Assembly: GCA_900312665.1 (NCBI GenBank) | Contig: ONZQ02000002.1 | Span: 2,246,985-2,310,984, forward strand | DNA from: Cephalotrichum gorgonifer | Lineage: Eukaryota > Ascomycota > Sordariomycetes > Microascales > Microascaceae | DNA: 64,000 nucleotides | Direction: 5' to 3' | Shown: positions 58,395-64,000 of the stretch, in pieces | How the letters are laid out: every line of letters starts with the position of its first letter | Position numbering within the stretch: the stretch's first letter is position 1 | The notes under the pieces: generated by a model | What the model was told of the DNA's origin: nothing | Seen by the model: the letters and a program-made list of their open reading frames with translations, nothing else | The model's database searches: none | Program-made: the position numbers and the translations under genes

Positions 58395-59524
58395 GGCTAG
58401 AGGAGTGTCATGTTTCGGAGGACGCAAGGGAAGATGTATGGAATATGTATTTTTGAGATGCCACGATTTATATACCATCCGGGGGGGGGGGCGGACATCA
58501 CGAGCCTTTTTTTTATCCTTCCAAACAGCCGTTCACCTTGTATTCCTATAGTGAAATGAATAACCCCTGGAAATACCCATCACAGGCCGTACGGTTCCCA
58601 CTGGTAAACCCAGACTCAAAGATCAAGATCAAACAACACGCACAAGGATTTCAATCAATACGCACATACACCGCGGCCAAGTTTCGCCCCGGAACGTTTC
58701 TTGAGATCCCATATCCGTCAAAAAATCAAGTCTATTCAGCAGACAGGCAACGTGGGGAAAGAAGAAAAAGTCCCTAAGTAGGCCATCGAAGGAAGAGAGA
58801 AAAGAGTACCTGGCAAAAGGGACATTGCAAACAACAACAGCAGCGGCAGCAAAAACAACACCACGGTGGAAGTGAGAGTATAAGAAGAAAAAAGGTTTCC
58901 CACAGACGCCCATCCTCAAACACTTCACATCACCGCCCTCCCCCAGACCCCTTTCCTTCTCCCGCTCAAAGTCGATCCCAAGCAGGGTCCTCCCTCCCTT
59001 CCTCCCTCCTCTCTCCTCCCCCTTCCCTGGCTACCGAAACATACCAGACAAAATCATCATTCTCGGTGATCCCTCATCAGTCATTATATTTCTCAGCCGG
59101 AATATCTCCACTAAAACTCGTAGAAAAGAAAAAGAAGAAGTAAAACTCTCCCCTCCTTGCCCTGATCCCCCGCCCCAACCCCCAGCCTCCAACCCTCGGC
59201 AAACCAGGCCCATACCCCGACCCAAACAAAAAAGTGACGTTTGCTTGTCGACCGCTTTTTCTTTCCCATTCCGAACGAGGTGAAGAACAAAATAAGGAAG
59301 AGCGCGAAGTATAGTAAAGGAGTTATAAAGAGACCCGAAGGCGACACTTTCTTTCCCCCAGGCAGAGAAAAGGAGAAAGGGGGGGGGGAGGGGGGCAACT
59401 GCCCAGGTCAAGGAGGGAGATAGAGAGACACCACGCCAATTGTTTCGCTGATCCGTCCGTCGTAACGCACTCTGAAAGAGAACCACGGAACCCACGACAG
59501 GCGGAACGTCCAATTTCCCCCTTA
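58395..59524. other. Convergent 3' region
   Basis: 1.1 kb between two convergent genes. A run of G (58481-58490) and purine/pyrimidine-skewed stretches are present. No gene was seen. Confidence 0.5.
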
Positions 59525-61944
59525 TCACCGGCCCGCGCCCCTGCCGGAACCTCCCGTAGCCTGCCTCTCGTCGATCCCCGGAAGACGCGCCCTCTCCCCA
59601 TCCAACTTTAGCGAGTCTAACCTCTTCTGGTTGTCGTCCGTAGAGGAGTCAGCCGACCCGTTGGAGAATGAGCTCTTCCGGCGGCTAGCCAGCTCGGCGA
59701 CGTTGGCCCACTTCCTTTGCCTGGCGTGTTCCCGGCTGGAGGCTGAGTTCTGCTGCTCAGTGTAGTCGTGGGAACAGTCGTCGAAGAGCTGCGGGTTTAT
59801 TTCCATGAAGAGCTTCATCGCGTTGTACACCATGCCGTGGATCGTCCTATCCCGGTCAGGTTAGCGCGGCTACTTAGAGTAAAAACAGGCAAGCGGGAGA
59901 ACATACCGGTTCCAATGTCCCTTGGAGTTTTCGTAGAGTGGGGCGAACATGATGGGGAGGATAATCTCCACGTTGTCGCTGACGAGGTTGCAGAAGTACT
60001 CGTTGTTCCAGAAGTAGAGAGCACGCTCCGCCACCTGGAAGTGAGGGCTGGCCACCGACTTTGCTAGCTGGTGGAACAACGGCTCTTGAACCTTGGCGAA
60101 CTCGGCGGGATCCATGACCTCGAAGATGTCCTCGACTTCATTCAGGAACATGACCTCCTTGGTGCTGTTGACCTTGGGCCAATACCGGAGGAGTCCAAGG
60201 ACGACCTGGCCAGTGTGTTAGTACGCGTCGAAGCCGTGGGACGAGATGGGGCCAGAAGCTCCTGCTTCTGGATCAAGATGAAAGCAACATGACAGGGGCG
60301 GGTACATACATCTTCGGTAAGTGACGCGTCCTTCTCCAGGAACTGCACGATGCAGTAGGCCAGCTGCGGGTGGTACATGCTGAGGCTCTTGACCTTGTGG
60401 AGCGGAAGGAGGACGCGGGTGAGGAAGGTCTTGTGCTCCTCTTTTAGAGGGAGGGCAAAGCCATTAATAATGGACCCGAGGATCTCAAGAAGCTCCGCAA
60501 TACCGTTGAACCTCTCCGTCTCGTAGGTAAACTGGAAGAAGACGTTGTTGATGGACTTTCGGATGAAAGAGCGCAGGTTCAGGAACTTGCCGTAGATGCG
60601 GTGCAGTGTCGTCTTGAGGAAGTCCCGCTCGCGAGGGTCCTCCGAGTCAAAGAGCTCCAACAGCTGCAGCACGAAGCTGTGGTCAATGTAGGCCTTAGCT
60701 ATGTTGGTGTTGAAGTCCTGGCTCTCTATGAATCGCAGGAAGAACTCGTAGACGACCTGGATGTGAGGCCAGGCCACTTCCAGGACTGGCTCGTCCTCCT
60801 CGGGATCGAAGGCCTCGCCCTGGGGGTTCACCGGCGGCGGGATGGGTCGGAACAGGTTCGTGGCGAACATCTCGACAACCTTGGGGTACATGGCCTCGAT
60901 AATGACCTGGCGATTGTTGGCGACGTAGTCGAGGAGCTCGTGGAGAGCGAGCCTCTTTATCTCCTTGGACTTCATGTCGGCGCTGGCGTCGTTGAAATCA
61001 AAGATGACATTGCACTGCTCGATCTTCTGCATGAAGAGCTCCTGTCGGCGGTTCGGCGGTACGTCGTGGAACCCGGGGAGCTTTTCCAGTTCACGGTTGG
61101 GTGAAATCTCAAACCTCGAGGAATGCTGGCGCCTAGGCGTCCTCAAACCTTCGGGGACGACATCCTTAGGTGTCATCTGAGTAATTCGGTCGTACATCAG
61201 TGACTTCTGCCCGGCCTTGGGGGGCGCTAGATCACCAGGGATCGTCTCCGTGGCGCCTGGGGGAGGAGCGTGCTGCTATATGTTGGTTGTCAGCGGGTTC
61301 AGATAGAAGAACGCGTAATAAGACGCCGGCGGCGGAGGCGTAAACAGAAAGGGCAAGCTCGACCGAGGACGCGGGCAGGGAGGAGAGGGAGGAAGCCTAC
61401 CATTGGTGATGGGCTAACAATCACAGTTGGTGGCAGCGAACCGATGCGAGTCGGGGTCCCGCCTCCATTCTGTGCAGACGAACCAGCGAGCCTATCCGGC
61501 GGGCTAGTCTGAGACCCGAGAGCGGGCAATTGGGGAGGTTGTTGGCTTGTTATGCTACCGTGTTCGCTGGGAGGGAAGCCGGCATTGTTCGGCGGGAGGG
61601 GCTTGTTGCGGCTGTCGTTGACAAGAGTCGAGGACGACGACGAAGGCGTCAGAGCGGGGGATTGATTCTGGTCTCTCGATTGGGATGAAGGCGACGCTGC
61701 CCCATCCTTGGATTCTTTGTTTTTCTTAGAAGACTTGCTCGAATCTTTGCCTCGAGACTGGAACTATATTGGGTAGAGAACGGTTAGAGGAGAGCAACAG
61801 ACACACACATACACGCGCACCGGCAAGAGAGCACCACGATCAACGGGGGGCTGTCGCAGGCTCGGCGCCCGAAAATGGGGCTGGTTGGCCATCGCGTATC
61901 GGATCGGTTGCATGACTTACGACTTTTGTGGTCAACCGCTTCAT
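59525..61944 (-). CDS. RTS1: PP2A regulatory subunit B56/B' (Rts1-like)
   Basis: Five exons, 61944-61921 (24 nt), 61763-61401, 61275-60310, 60205-59907 and 59846-59525, 657 residues. The first about 150 residues are Ser/Lys/Pro-rich and disordered. The B56 HEAT-like helical domain starts near RRQELFMQKIEQCNVIFDF and includes LALHELLDYV, MFATNLFRPIPPP, WPHIQVVYEFFLRF, HRIYGKFLNLRSFIRKSINN, then joined VVLGLLRYWPKVNSTKE, FLNEVEDIFEV and WNNEYFCNLVSDN. The last join reads GHWNRTIHGMVYNAM. B56 subunits direct the PP2A catalytic dimer to substrates (binding LxxIxE motifs) in mitosis, stress and septation. The acidic/basic C-terminal tail ends GGSGRGAGR. The 8-codon first exon is supported by splice signals but is the least sure part. 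Confidence 0.93.
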
Positions 61945-64000
61945 CTTGGAGGTCGCCAGGGTTACGACAGCAGTCGATTTCGGTAGTTTTGGCGCCCGGC
62001 GGCGGCGGCGGGGGGGAGGGCGGGTGTCGACGGTATGCCGATGGCGTTAGACACAATGTCTGTAGCTGGCACCAGATGATAGATATTACGGCTTGGGGTT
62101 GGAGATCGGAGGTTGGAGGGGCAGTGTGAGGCGGTCGGGCGCAAAGCCGGGAGGCTGACAGCAGCCGAGAACAGGACGGGGAGGTGGGGAGGTGTGTGGA
62201 GGTGTGGAGGTGCTGCTGCTAGGTGCTGCTGATGTTGCTACGGTCGAATTGACAACACTGGGTTGTGTAGCCTCTGGGACACCAATGGGCTAGTTGGGCT
62301 GGTGATCCGGTCCGACGAGTGGAACAGGGGTCAAATGAACGTCGATGTACAATTCCGCTCGGGGGGACAATGGGGGGGCGGTTGATTCGAGGGTCGCGTC
62401 TGCGGCAGTCGTGTTTTCAGGGACCTGGACGTTGGGCCATCCGTTCTCCGTTATTATTAAGGGGGGGTATTGACGGAAACCGCCTGGTGGATGCTTCCGC
62501 TTCTCGGTTTGGCGCTGGCGCGAGGAGAAATCACTGCGGGGCTCGACGAGAAGCAGATCTAGGGGCCAGCCGATTCGTTGCAAGCGTGCCAGTCGAGTCA
62601 AGTTCGAGGCGGGCGCTTGCTGTTGTGCTACTTGTACTTGTCGTGATATGGAAGTAACGGGGTTTTGGCTTGGCTTAGTCGAGTCGAGGTTCCAATTGGG
62701 GTCGAGGTTTGAGGGGGTGTCAAGAAACTCGGTAAAATTATGGCAGCAGTTGAGATGAGAGTCAGACAGAGCCTGGGAAAGTCTGCTTGCAATACACAGA
62801 ACGGCAAAACTCCGGCGGACACGAGACGCACATCGAACTCGCAGGAGGACGAAGGGAAATAACCGAAGCGCAATGCTCGTACGTGAGATAAGGAGATGCC
62901 AAACGTCCGATGGTCCTACTTGTACTCCGAGCGTTGAGTGATGCGGGACGGAAGTTGCGGGGACAGCAACGGCGCGAGGTGTTTCCTGGTAGTGGGTTGG
63001 GCCCCTGGACAGCGCCGTGACTTAGCGGCTGGTGCGAGGCCTGGTTGTGCTCGAGGTACCCATGCCAGTCCCTAGGCTGGGAATGGACAGTAGGGGCGAT
63101 TTATTGCATTGCTATATGCACGTACACCAGATGATTGGCAGCAGCCAATGGTTTTCCACACAGTGACCCAGACCATGACGGGTGGGTATGCAAGTGCGAG
63201 CACCAAGAGGAAAGAACGACTTGATTCATTGGCGACGTAAGCTCCGTCCTATTATAAACTACGAGGAAGCCTGGGTCATATCCACTGCCAGATTTCGTCC
63301 TCCCTGGCAGATGGGCGCCGGAGCTTGGCTTCACATCCGGCAGCTTCAAGTCTAAGGGGTAAGCTACAAGTAGACATCCTTCTGGGATTCATGGAATGAT
63401 GCGGGGTGACGCAGGCACATGTACACAAAAGCGCCAACTCATCACATACGGATGGGCATGGTACTGAGCCCAGGTACCAAACAATGCGGAATTGCCAGGT
63501 CCCATAGCAACGTTAGTACCTCGAAGCATCAGGGTCCGTGCACCGACCCCCCGGCTTTCCTGGCGTCAGCTGTCAGATTTAAGATGCGGGAGAACGGCCA
63601 GCTGACACCTATTTATGGAGAAGACCGCCCATATCAGGATATCAGTCGTCTCCGTGTGCTTTCCTCATAACCACTGTATAACCACATCCTTCCCTCACTC
63701 ACCTCAGTGCTTCTCATAGCACACGATTCAGACGACCAGACTCGAACGAAGCCGGAGAACGAAGCCGGCTCTGGAGACTCTTCATGCCTTAGGACACTCG
63801 AGTGCTCAAACCCTTAGCCACTCACTCACTACATTCCCTCTTCCACCTCCCCCTTTGAGGCAGAACAATCCTGGTCTTATAATCGTCCCCAAACCTGTGT
63901 CGATGGACTCCAGATGCCCGGTGTAACTCACCGAATCACTAATCGAGCGGTCCCCTTTCAAAGAGTGTGAGACTAGTTACAATTAAGGACATGGATCGCA
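61945..64000. other. Upstream region of RTS1 and further gene-free DNA to window end
   Basis: 2.06 kb with no supportable protein gene. The left part should hold the RTS1 promoter and 5' UTR; a (GGC)n stretch is at about 61990-62010. Octamers lie at 62629-62636, 62917-62924 and 63365-63372. A minus-strand tRNA-Leu-like D-arm (near 63800-63845) does not complete a tRNA. Confidence 0.5.

Noticed and set aside
63760..63850. Minus-strand tRNA-Leu-like D-arm and GTTCGAGTC
   Set aside because: T stem and acceptor do not pair, and no convincing anticodon loop.

Overview
The window is nuclear DNA of a filamentous ascomycete, most likely a Pezizomycotina of the Sordariomycetes type. Coding DNA is GC-rich at third codon positions. 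Genes are cut by short introns (mostly 45-150 nt) with GT...CTAAC...AG signals. The gene set (Rtt109, ENA Na+ ATPase, RNA-dependent RNA polymerase, GH76 mannosidase, LCL2, CorA-like proteins) is typical of moulds. A 20-N assembly gap lies at 4633-4652. I built gene models by joining open frames at splice sites that keep phase and restore family motifs. No prokaryotic, viral or intact transposon genes were seen.

Layout: 1-5202 carries, on the minus strand, RTT109 (3' part outside the window), a D-2-hydroxyacid dehydrogenase and a small conserved protein. 5203-14148 is gene-poor, with a multi-pass membrane protein (7398-8612) and an uncertain TM/RING gene (9528-10864). 14149-22560 holds an ENA-type P-type ATPase, phosphatase inhibitor-2/Glc8, LCL2 and mitochondrial ribosomal protein bL27m. 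23471-26145 is an unusual protein with a zinc-finger-like motif, a Cys-rich region and a CENP-C-like cupin. 27006-31496 holds a divergent pair, an MFS anion:cation symporter and a 2,3-dihydroxybenzoate-decarboxylase-like amidohydrolase.

31754-41633 is the most striking region. An RNA-dependent RNA polymerase on the minus strand diverges from an eight-exon gene whose product joins an alpha/beta-hydrolase domain to a CorA-like two-helix membrane domain with a GMN motif. A near-perfect 38-bp palindrome lies in their shared upstream DNA. The hydrolase part resembles N-terminal domains of fungal NLR-like proteins, so this locus is the best candidate for an undescribed defence or cell-death system.

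42044-61944 is mainly housekeeping: TAF11 divergent from GTP cyclohydrolase I, a GH76 Dfg5/Dcw1-like mannosidase, a WD40 plus inositol 5-phosphatase protein divergent from a small membrane protein (DUF4748-like), a CID/SR-type splicing or transcription protein, and the PP2A B56 (Rts1) subunit. Intergenic DNA throughout is enriched for the octamer TACTTGTA/TACAAGTA.
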